A stretch of 64,000 bases of DNA from NCBI RefSeq assembly GCF_042648505.1, contig NZ_JBHRXK010000001.1, positions 186,001-250,000 of the forward strand, in the 5' to 3' direction. The number at the start of each line of letters is the position of its first letter. Positions within the stretch are counted from its first letter, which is position 1. Under the pieces are notes generated by a model. That model saw only the letters and a list, made by a program, of their open reading frames with translations. It was not told where the DNA came from and ran no database searches. Below, piece after piece: positions 1 through 7,893 of this stretch. Position numbers and translations under genes: made by a program. The DNA comes from Lysobacter_L cavernae. Lineage in GTDB: Bacteria > Pseudomonadota > Gammaproteobacteria > Xanthomonadales > Xanthomonadaceae.

Positions 1-88
1 GCACAATGATCATGACATCGGTCGTCCGCACGAAGCGGCGAATCTTCGACAGCCCCTTCAGAGTAGGACGACAATCGAAGATGGCGAA

Positions 89-997
89 TTGCTTGCGCCC
101 CTTGTTCCCGCGGAAGTCGACCTGCGCGGGTTCAACTTTATGCCGTTGGATGTTCGGCGGCTGCTCACCTCCAGGACCTGGATCGAGGCCGCGGACAACC
201 CACGCATCGCCCACGCCTCTATGTGCCTATGGGCTGAGTCTTGGCACCAGGTTCCCGCCGCGTCGCTCCCCGATAGTGACAAGGTGCTGGCACGCCTGAC
301 GATGGTCGATCTCAAGACCTGGAAGAAGATCAGGTCGCAGGTGTTGGCCGGCTGGATGAAGTGCAACGATGGTCTGCTGTACCACCCTGTGGTGGCTGAG
401 AAGGCACGTGATGCATGGGAGCATAAGGTAAGGCAGCGCGCGCGCACTAAGGCGGCGACGGAAGCACGTCGGAACACGCGGCCAGAACGTTACGTTGAAC
501 GTGACGATGTTTGTCACGAGAAGCGCAACAGGCATCGTGACGTTCACCAAGAGACAGGACAGGGACAAGACAGAGACAAGACTAAAAATGCAATTGCTCC
601 AGATGGTCTGCCGCTCGCTGAAAGAGCCCTAATGGCGAGCGCGCAACTGCCCACTGATGTCGATCCCGCTGCATGGGAACTGTTCGATCAACATCACTGC
701 CAGCAAGGTAAGTGGACTACCGCCCGCCGGATGCTCGCATTGGGCCAGCTCCGCACCATCGCCAACAACGGCCACAACCCTAACGAAGTTCTCATCTGGG
801 CCACGGCACGCGGTCTCGCTGACCTCGCCGACGCCGCCCGCCGAATGGTCGCTGATGCGGCCAAGGAGACCCCGAATGCAATCAGCAGCTTCCGTCGCAG
901 CCTCAGTTCTGCCGAGCGTGTCGAGAAAAACGTCCTCGAAGCCCGACACCGTGACGCCAGGTTCATCCTCGACGAAGCCACCCGCCTCCCTCGCTGA
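89..997 (+). CDS. DUF1376 (YdaU-like) phage-type replication-module protein
   Basis: The N-terminal ~110 residues fit the DUF1376/YdaU family found in phage and prophage replication modules: an opening LVPAEVDLRGFNFMPLDV block, then an SWHQVPAASLPDSD block and a DGLLYHPVVAEKA block. The middle (about residues 115-165) is Lys/Arg/Glu/Asp-rich and probably disordered. The C-terminal part (about 190-260) is helical and unrecognised. The first usable start in frame is TTG at 89. The frame stays open to the window edge, so the true start could lie further upstream; ATG at 81 is in another frame. The next gene begins inside its 3' end, as in a compact phage operon. The exact molecular function of this family is not established. 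Confidence 0.75.
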   Translation: MLAPLVPAEVDLRGFNFMPLDVRRLLTSRTWIEAADNPRIAHASMCLWAESWHQVPAASLPDSDKVLARLTMVDLKTWKKIRSQVLAGWMKCNDGLLYHPVVAEKARDAWEHKVRQRARTKAATEARRNTRPERYVERDDVCHEKRNRHRDVHQETGQGQDRDKTKNAIAPDGLPLAERALMASAQLPTDVDPAAWELFDQHHCQQGKWTTARRMLALGQLRTIANNGHNPNEVLIWATARGLADLADAARRMVADAAKETPNAISSFRRSLSSAERVEKNVLEARHRDARFILDEATRLPR

Positions 998-1565
998 CTA
1001 TATCTGGCTGCACATGACCGGGCTCTACGGCAACACCTGGACTAGCAACTACGGCGACCAGCCGCGCAGCCTTGTTGGCGCGGAATGGGCCCGTACGCTC
1101 GCCGGGCTGAACCGTGCTCAGATCGATGCAGGCTTTGATGCTTGTCGCACCGAAGGTGCCGAGTTCCCCCCGAGTGCGCCGCGCTTCCGCTCGGTGTGCC
1201 TGGGCATCCCTAGCTTCGCGGTAGTCAATGTCGAGTTGCTGACCCGCAGCAATGCGGAGCGTAGCCCCTTCTCGCGTCTGGTCTGGCAGCACATCGACGG
1301 CCATGCTCATCGGCATGCCAGCGCGAGCGACGCCAAGCGGACGCGTAAGGAGGCCTACGACGTAACTTGTGAGCTAGTTATGCGTGGTGAGCTGCTACCG
1401 GTGACGGTGGCTGGGGAGATCGAGCATGTCCAGCCTGTGGTGAATGTGGCCCGTCCTGAAGTAGCCCGACGCTACATTGCGGAGATCCAGACCTTACTCG
1501 CGGGTGCGGCTGGCGCTGGGCGCCGGCACACTCCCCCAGCGGTCATCGTAGGAGGTGACGCGTGA
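876..1565 (+). CDS. Phage lambda P-like replication protein
   Basis: The protein is 229 residues. From about residue 43 it contains a helical domain with LHMTGLYGNTWTSNYG, WARTLAGLNRAQIDAGFDAC, FPPSAPRFRSVCLGIPS and later segments, the pattern of lambda P-like replication proteins in which an Ala/Gly-rich helical core ends in FPP...F...C.G.P. In lambda, P delivers the host DnaB helicase to the origin. That role is family knowledge and is not shown here. ATG 876 is chosen because AAGGAG lies at 863-868, 7 nt upstream; a GTG at 951 has no such site. It overlaps the upstream gene by 122 nt, which is large, and its stop overlaps the next GTG start (GTGA). The N-terminal 25 residues are low-complexity Ser/Ala. 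Confidence 0.6.
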   Translation: MQSAASVAASVLPSVSRKTSSKPDTVTPGSSSTKPPASLADYIWLHMTGLYGNTWTSNYGDQPRSLVGAEWARTLAGLNRAQIDAGFDACRTEGAEFPPSAPRFRSVCLGIPSFAVVNVELLTRSNAERSPFSRLVWQHIDGHAHRHASASDAKRTRKEAYDVTCELVMRGELLPVTVAGEIEHVQPVVNVARPEVARRYIAEIQTLLAGAAGAGRRHTPPAVIVGGDA

Positions 1566-1879
1566 GCCTCCAATTGCCAAGCTCAGAGGAAAAGAAGCGT
1601 GCGCTGGAGACCTTCTGCGAGAAGGCTGGTGGCGTCGAAGGCTTGCGACGCCTAGCACAAAAGGAGCTGTCAAAAAAGGGCTGTATCGCGGCACAGAGGC
1701 GCGCTCAAGCAATGGCCCGGAGATTGGGCAGGCCCCAGTGCAACGCCAAGACCGAGGTGGGAATGCGTTGTACCCGCATCGCTGCCCCAAATCGTAGCCA
1801 GTGCGGCCAGCATCGCGGGGACGCGCCTCGCTTCAAGAAGAGTGATCGCCAGCGTTGCCGCACGCTAGGTCTCGGCTAG
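1562..1879 (+). CDS. Small zinc-knuckle protein of the mobile-element module
   Basis: The protein is 105 residues and very basic. Its C-terminal half carries a CNAKTEVGMRC...C..H pattern: Cys, nine-residue spacing, Cys, then a Cys-x2-His pair before an RG turn. This resembles the zinc-binding knuckle of the HGGxSTGPRT-type small proteins common in prophages and islands. The GTG start has an excellent ribosome site (AGGAGG at 1550-1555, 6 nt upstream) and overlaps the previous stop, so the two genes are probably translationally coupled. The next gene encodes a second knuckle of the same general design. Nucleic-acid binding is plausible from charge and fold, but no function is known. Confidence 0.6.
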   Translation: MSLQLPSSEEKKRALETFCEKAGGVEGLRRLAQKELSKKGCIAAQRRAQAMARRLGRPQCNAKTEVGMRCTRIAAPNRSQCGQHRGDAPRFKKSDRQRCRTLGLG

Positions 1880-1920
1880 GTCGGGTTCCTGATGCGCGCG
1901 CGTAAGACTTAGGTGAGTTT

Positions 1921-2166
1921 ATGAAACTGAAGCAGCTAACCGATTGCTTGTCGCTACCTCCCAGATCGGTGGTCACGCCGCGCGCTTCGAAGCCCGGAAG
2001 GGTCATCTGCAATGCTCGCCTGGCCAACGGCGGCACGTGCAGTCGCAAGAGCGAGCTGGGTCGCCGCCGTTGTCGGTATCACGGAGGCTGTTCGACGGGA
2101 CCGCGCACTCGAGATGGCAAAGCACGCGTCACGTTGAACCTACCAAGATGCCGTTCAGTGGCATAG
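1921..2166 (+). CDS. HGGxSTGPRT-motif zinc-knuckle protein
   Basis: The protein is 81 residues and basic. A CNARLANGGTC segment is followed by a C..HGGCSTGPRTRDGKAR segment. This is the well-known HGG-x-STGP(R/K)T signature of small uncharacterised proteins carried by prophages and integrative elements; here x is Cys. TAGGTGAG at 1910-1917 supports the ATG. The gene is the last of a four-gene, same-strand series (89-2166) that looks like one transcription unit. About 180 nt without a recognisable gene separates it from the convergent STAND-type gene. The function of the family is not known to me. Confidence 0.65.
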   Translation: MKLKQLTDCLSLPPRSVVTPRASKPGRVICNARLANGGTCSRKSELGRRRCRYHGGCSTGPRTRDGKARVTLNLPRCRSVA

Positions 2167-2347
2167 TCATGAAGTCCATGGACATATACCCGGGTGGAGT
2201 ACGTTCGCCGCCCGGCTCCGGGCCAATGATGCAAGGTGGACCTATGGCTTCAGGGAAGCTCGGCGACCTTAAGACGCCCGCCGCGCGAAGGCCAGCCGAA
2301 TTCACCCACGCTCTTACAGGCCCACGCACCTCCGGGTGCGCTGGGCA

Positions 2348-5300
2348 TCACTCAAAGCTCTCTTCCTGATCGCGGTCCATGTCTCCAGCGCTGTCAATCC
2401 AGCGATTGAGGTCCGGCAGTCCTTGGTTAACCCAGTCGGCAACCTCCCCAGACATCTCCTTGGCCAACCGCACCAGTTCGGCCCGCCGGCTTTCGAGCAT
2501 CGCCTTGAGCGAGCCACTCCACTGATTCGAATGCACCTGGTGATCGAAGCGGCCCAGGAACGCGGTCTTGTCGGGTGCAAGGCGCAGCAGATCTGCGAAC
2601 AGCGGATCGAGCTGCGCGCTTTCCTCGAAATCACCGCGACTGAACAGCGACATCGCCGGGCCGAGAAGCGCATATCGCGCCTCCGGATCGACAGACGCCC
2701 ACGCCTGAATCGCGGTCGCGCCAATCGACTTGTATGGCAGGCCCTTGCGACCGCCGATGTCCCATCGCCACATGACGTCGTCTTCGGGCGACGCGAGCAC
2801 GAAAGTGTCCAGAACGACATGCGGCTGGGCCTCGCACAGAGAGTTGATGACCTCACGAGTTTCGTAGAAGTGGATATCGCCCGCTTCCAGGCCCGATCGG
2901 AGTGCGCTGGCGACCGCGATGGAAGTGGCCGTGCCGCTGCCCGAGCAACAGATCTTGATAACCTTGGCCAGGCCGTGCGCGCGGTGGCCGGAGGCTTGCG
3001 CCGGGTTCAGTTTGGCGAGCATCTGCCGCCCCACCTTGAGGAGCGGCTCGGGCGCTGTGGCAGCAGTGGCTTTGTTGACGAAGAAGTACATGTGCAGGAT
3101 GTCGAGCGCAACCACATCCCCACCAGGAAGGCCGGCCACGTCGGTCAGCAGCCGCGCCAGCGGCTCGGGTGGCGAATGCTCGACGACCCCGTTGGCGAGG
3201 TTTACGAATCCCTGCGCCTCGACCGGTTTGGCAGTGATGGCTCGCCGCAGCCGTTCGATGCCTACATCGTCGATGCCCACGCGCGCCTGCAAGTAAGGCA
3301 AGGCTTGCACCATACTGCTGCGGTGCATGGTGTCCTCCAGGATGCGCTGTGCGAACGCAGGATCGAGATCGTGGCTGCGCCTGAGGAAGCCCCCGAGCAC
3401 CGTCGTATTGCGGCGCGCGACGTCGGCCTTCTCGAATCCGACAGCAGAAGCGCCCAGGTCTCATTTAGATCGGTCGCGCCTTCGGCGAGACCCATTCCGC
3501 ACTCGAAGGCACGCTGCTGGTCGCCTGCGACCATCAGTTCGGCCATGAACTCCTCGCGCACAGCGGGATCGTGCGCCAGCTCGCGGCCGACTTCCTGCGC
3601 CATGAGGGCTGCCTTTTCCCACGGGCGCATCCCCTCGTGGTCGTCAGTCTCCCCGTCGCTGATGTCCCAGCCGTCCGCACCCAGGCTCAGCACACCCGCA
3701 CGAGCGCGGTGCAGTAGGTCGGTTGGCTTGAGGCGGTCGATCAACGCCTCGAGCCGCTCCCGGAATTCTGGCGGCATTTGCTCTCCATCGAAGCGCAGGG
3801 CCGCGCGCAGGGCGATCCAGCCTTCGATCCACGGCCTCTTTTGCAAGAGCGCACCCGCCACATCCTCCAGCGCATCATGGCAGGCCTGATAGCGCCAGAG
3901 TCCCCGCACGTTACCTGAAAGGATGCGGCGTGCTTCGTCAAACCGAACGGCCGCCATCGCGCAGAGGCGGATCGCCTGCACGTACCAGTCCCAGACGTCT
4001 CGATTGAGCTTGGGCTCCCAGCCCCAACTCCGCGACCGCGCGCCGAAGTCGAAACTTGTGATGGAAGAGAAATAGGAGGTTTTTAACAGCGCTTTGAGAG
4101 CCAGCAGTCCACACGTCTGGAATGCAGGGGTGCTCGAGTCGAGCAGTGCCTCGACCAGATCACGACGCATCTTGGGCGGCGCCTGGGTACCTGACAGATG
4201 CAGGTGGAACATCTCGGCAAACGCCTCGCGCGCCGAATTACTCTTGTTGCCTTCCGGCTCGGCCGCGATAAAGCGCACGAGCAGCGCTGCGGCGGCGGCG
4301 AAATGCTCCGAGTCGTAGCCCAGGGCCCTGATCAGTCGGATCCATTCCCAGCGGTGGCTCGAGTCCTTCGCGGTGATCTCGGGATGGGCGTCCACCTCGG
4401 CGCCGATTCGATTCAGGACATCCGCCGGGGCCAGGGGCGCGAGGTTGGTGACGATCTGCAGACCATCCCCGCTCAGATTGAACAGGTCACCCAGTGCCCC
4501 GCCCGGCACGAGCCATCGCGCGGCTGCAGCCCGAGCCTCGCGACTGTCATGCAAGTTGCCGAGCCGGCGCGCGATCGAAATGCACAGCCGCGGGCTCGCC
4601 GACCTCATGAGGTTGTCGAGCGCGTCGGGATGGATCCGTACGAGCGCGTTGGTAGCCAGCCCATTGGCGATGGCCTGTGGCAGGATCGCGCGCCAGCGAC
4701 CTCGGGCCTGGGCGACGTCGCGGCGTCGAAGCTCGGCGATAGCTTCATAGAGCTGCCTTGCCTCGATTCCGCGAATTGCCGCGAGCTGGGCTAGCTCCCC
4801 TTCCGAGCTGATGTCCTCACCGTTCACTGAATACGCCAGCGCCAGGTCTTCTGCCGCCATCAGCAGTGACTTGTCCTCGAGGTTGCGCTGGCGAAAGATG
4901 CGCTCGAACAGATCGTGGCTCTTGACCTGACCCAGCGTCTCGCCGCGCTTGAGCGTCTCGGCGAGCGCGCGGGCGACGCGGAAGTTGCCGTGGCTGAACT
5001 CGGCGATCGTTCGCCGGTCGACCTGTGAGATGTAATCGAAGGTTTGCTCGAGCCACTTCTCCAGCAGGTCGCTGGAGGCGGCCTGAAGCCTAAAGACATC
5101 GGTGTGCTCGGGCTCGTCTTCCCGGACGTCGTACTCCACCGTCAGCGGGCTAATGGACGCCCCAGACTCCGAACACAGCTTCGCAAGCTCCGAGTGTGTC
5201 TCGGGGTTGCAGTTGTCGACGATCAGGATCGCTGGCTCCCCGCGACCGATCAGCTCGCGCGCCATGTCACGGGCAGAGGGACGGGTCTCGGTCGAATAGT

Positions 5301-6108
5301 CGGTATAGGCAGCTAGGCCCGGATCGAGCGGATCCCCGCCCACGTCTTTTTCGAACAGCGCTTGCACCAGCCGCGTTTTGCCCAGCCCCGACAAGCCGAT
5401 GAGCCGGACGCAACGGCCCGGGCGCCGCAGCTCTGACCTCAAACGCTCGACGCCGTCCAAAACCTGCAGCGCTTCGCCGGGCTTGCGGCTCTCATCCACC
5501 AAACACGTGGAGGCGTCGGTGAGAAATGGCCCCTTGGCCTGTGCGCCTCCCCAGCGGTCGACCGAGCTCCAACCATCGAGCGGCCTGTTGGCGCATGCGC
5601 GCACCCATGCCGCGATCCCGGGATATTCATTCACCCAGGCCGCGAGGCGATCGCGGTCATAGAAATCGGTATGCAGATCGTCCGACGTCGCCAGATCGCT
5701 GAGCTGGTCACGCATGGCTTGGCGGCGCTCGCGCAGTGGCTTGTCGGCGACGGAGCCTTGGGCGCTGACGATTATGTAGGCACCCTGTTGCGCCGCCAGC
5801 TCGACGATCGCCGGGCGCAGCGCGCCCTTGGGTCGCATCTCCTCCCGGATCGCGCTGGCTGCCATGTCGGGCTTCTTGACCTGGAAACCCGTGCGCTGGC
5901 GCGGCACGAAGTCGGCCCGAGGCAGAGCGGCCGGACACTCCACGCGCACGTCGAGGCCACCGTCGGCAGCATCCTGATGGCCGCCGGCCGTGACTGAGGA
6001 GAGCGGCAGGCCCAGCTTACGCAGCTCGCTAGTGGCCAACCGGACGACCAGGGAACGCAGATCTGTGTCAGACAGGCGCTCGATATCCGAACCGACGACT
6101 TCAAACAT
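2348..6108 (-). pseudogene. Avs-like nuclease/STAND ATPase, broken by one frameshift
   Basis: One reading frame runs from ATG 6108 to about 3450. The protein then continues one frame over, through AVGFEKADVARRNTTVLGGF, to a stop at 2348, so about 1,250 residues lie in two frames. Residues 41-79 have a PD-(D/E)xK-like layout (GGLDVRV with D53, then FQVK with K78), suggesting an Mrr/Cap4-type nuclease. Residues 238-245 are a Walker A loop (GLSGLGKT) and 294-300 a Walker B strand (ILIVDNC). The rest is a long helical-repeat region. Nuclease + NTPase + helical sensor is the layout of antiviral STAND (Avs) proteins. GAGGT lies 6 nt before the start. No homopolymer marks the shift point, so true decay and sequencing error are both possible. 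It has no partner gene. Confidence 0.6.
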
Positions 6109-6358
6109 CAGGGGACCTCAAGCCTCGATAACATCCATGTTAGCTAGGGGCGACAGGGCCGGACTCAAGTCCCGTGCACTGCCGAGCGGCGTCCGGACCT
6201 GCCTCGTCGCGGCCCCGAGCCTGCTGCGGTAGGTCCGCAAGGGTCACACTCAGCGATGCCGCGACCCGACGCAGTGGCCGTCCAGTGAGCAGCTCGGACA
6301 GGTCAGCGACTAGCTGATCCGGCTGGGACGGCGCTGCCCGAGTGGCGTCACCTTATGC

Positions 6359-6496
6359 ATGCAGCAGCGGCGACGATTGGCCGAGCGGTCGCACCCGAAT
6401 GTGGCCTGCGTGGCCTTGGCCAACAAGACTGCACGCATGCTGCTCAAGCATGAAGCCCAGCGCTGGAGCCGGCCGCGCAAACGCGTCAGCGGCTAA
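6359..6496 (+). pseudogene. C-terminal remnant of an IS110-type transposase
   Basis: A 45-codon open segment ending in TAA contains HPNVACVALANKTARM, which matches the conserved C-terminal tail of IS110/IS116-family transposases (ALANK-x-AR). The normal following residues are replaced by an unrelated basic tail. Nothing upstream in 6,109-6,358 encodes the rest of the enzyme. It is separate from the IS110 element at 14.2 kb, whose tail is different. The call rests on one short motif. Confidence 0.4.
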
Positions 6497-6530
6497 GCAA
6501 GAGCCCCGCACTGGGCGGGGCTCTTGCTTT
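6496..6530 (+). terminator. Rho-independent terminator
   Basis: Perfect stem AGCAAGAGCCCCGC / GCGGGGCTCTTGCT with a short loop, followed by a T-rich stretch (TTTCATT). It begins at the stop codon of the transposase remnant and precedes the Xre regulator. Confidence 0.75.
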
Positions 6531-6620
6531 CATTCTGCAATCGAAGGATCACTATTCGTCGGCTTTCTTTTTGTCGGGTTTGGGGCCCATCCTGCCGCCA
6601 AGATATGCGTTCGCCCCACC

Positions 6621-6998
6621 ATGGCCGTCGTCACCGACAAGACCTACTACCGCGAACTCGGCCGCCGCATAGCCGAACGCCGCAAGGCGCTCGGCATCAC
6701 CCAGGTACAACTCGCCGAACAACTCGGCATCGCCCAGCAGACGATGGCGCCCTACGAGGGCGGCACGCTCCGCGTCGCGGTGGCGCTGCTACCGCCCCTC
6801 GCGCGATCGCTCGACCTCTCGTTCGAAGAACTGGTCGACAGCGAAGACAAGCCGACGTTGGGCCGCGGCAAGCGCGGACCGGCGCCGAAGATTAAGCAGC
6901 AACTTGAACAGATCGAAGCGCTGCCAAAAGCCAAGCAGCGCGCCATCGCGCAGGTGCTCGATTCGATGCTCGGTCAGGATGGTGCTGATGGCCCGTGA
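6621..6998 (+). CDS. Xre-family helix-turn-helix regulator
   Basis: The protein is 125 residues. Residues 5-65 form a Cro/C1-type HTH: LGRRIAERRKALGITQVQLAEQ for helices 1-2, then LGIAQQTMAPYEGGTLRVAV for the recognition helix, where the usual S.WE/YE.G signature is present as APYEGG. The C-terminal half is basic and helical. No good ribosome site precedes ATG 6621, although the frame is open far upstream. The end overlaps the start of the next, broken gene (ATG 6979/6988), an arrangement typical of a regulator plus partner in toxin-antitoxin-like or immunity modules. What it controls cannot be told from sequence. Confidence 0.7.
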   Translation: MAVVTDKTYYRELGRRIAERRKALGITQVQLAEQLGIAQQTMAPYEGGTLRVAVALLPPLARSLDLSFEELVDSEDKPTLGRGKRGPAPKIKQQLEQIEALPKAKQRAIAQVLDSMLGQDGADGP

Positions 6999-7349
6999 TC
7001 GCCAGTTCGAGATTCGTGACGGCGTGCTGTTCGATCGCCACAACGTGCTGGACACAGCCAAGCACTGCTGGGTGCGCAACCTCTATCTGCAGGCAAAGCT
7101 GACGGCGATGAGGCCGCTGCCGAACTGCTGATCACCGAAGTGCTGGAGCATATTCAGCGTGACGACTACAAGCCTGGCCAACTGTTCCCGGTCTTCAACG
7201 CCTGGGCCGTGGTGGATGCGTTTGCGCCCGGCAGCACCGGCATGCTCGGGGGTCAGGACATCCGCCATGCCAGCCTGCGTGCGAATTTCTTCGTGCGGCT
7301 CGGCCGTCAGCCCGAGCTACGCGAGGTCAACGAAGACGCTAGCGGCTGA
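6979..7349 (+). pseudogene. Frameshifted hypothetical protein coupled to the Xre regulator
   Basis: The first frame encodes about 37 residues from ATG 6979 (or 6988), including FEIRDGVLFDRHNVLDTAKHC and LYLQ. At about 7,091 the coding sense passes to another frame, GKADGDEAAAELLITEVLEH through VNEDASG, ending at 7349. A single lost base near GCAGGCAAAG would explain it. Rejoined, the product is about 120 residues, acidic and without recognised motifs, membrane segments or signal. It overlaps the regulator gene by about 20 nt, so the pair was probably co-translated. I do not recognise the family. A toxin or effector role would be guesswork. Confidence 0.5.
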
Positions 7350-7354
7350 AACAA

Positions 7355-7382
7355 GAAGCCCCGCCGGTGAGGACGGGGCTTC
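7355..7382. terminator. Bidirectional terminator hairpin
   Basis: Stem GAAGCCCCG / CGGGGCTTC. It lies between two convergent genes (the broken Xre partner and the minus-strand lipoprotein). The T-rich tract (TTCTTGTTTC) follows on the minus strand. Confidence 0.65.
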
Positions 7383-7415
7383 GGTCGTATCAGTCGATGC
7401 GGTTGTCATCGCATC

Positions 7416-7886
7416 CTACTGGACCTGTTCCTTGTGTGTTCCGCAGGAGGTTTCCTTCAGACCTAAGGAAGTACGAGGGATGAGCGCTATATCCGTGACC
7501 ATGTAAACACTGTCAGATAGCAGCTCCCTCACTTCATAGCTACATTCCCGTGTTTCCGGTCCTAGCTGTACGGTCACAATCGTAAAGGACTGGTCGTAGA
7601 TGCTTTCTTGTAGATCAGGAGAACATCGCTGCCTATGGGAAACCGAGCGCGCTTCAAATACCCAGGCCACTCGCTCCTCTGACTGAACCTCCGGCTTTCC
7701 AAAGGCAGTCAGAAGCGCAGACAGCCCTCCTTCTTTAAACTTTTCTTCAACAGCGGCTTGTTTGGGAGGTTCTTGGCCTATCGCCTCCCAAGTCCCATGA
7801 GAAATCCGCTCTACGCAACCACTTTTGGCACAACCTGCAACGCTTAGAAGCAGAGCCAAGAGAGCGAAAGAACTTAGCGGCTTCAT
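7416..7886 (-). CDS. Small lipoprotein next to the Rhs effector; candidate immunity protein
   Basis: The protein is 156 residues. The start at 7886 is chosen for a GAGGTG ribosome site 4 nt upstream and because it gives a clean lipoprotein signal: MKPLSSFALLALLLSVAGC with lipobox SVAGC. The mature part has further Cys residues (CVER, CSPD, CSYE, SCGT), so disulfides are likely in the periplasm. It starts 7 nt after the stop of the large Rhs-type gene and is surely co-transcribed with it. Rhs toxins normally have their immunity gene in exactly this position, and a membrane-anchored periplasmic protein would suit a secreted protease. The immunity role is inference from position; the sequence itself matches no family I know. 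Confidence 0.55.
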   Translation of the reverse strand: MKPLSSFALLALLLSVAGCAKSGCVERISHGTWEAIGQEPPKQAAVEEKFKEGGLSALLTAFGKPEVQSEERVAWVFEARSVSHRQRCSPDLQESIYDQSFTIVTVQLGPETRECSYEVRELLSDSVYMVTDIALIPRTSLGLKETSCGTHKEQVQ

Positions 7887-7893
7887 AAGCACC

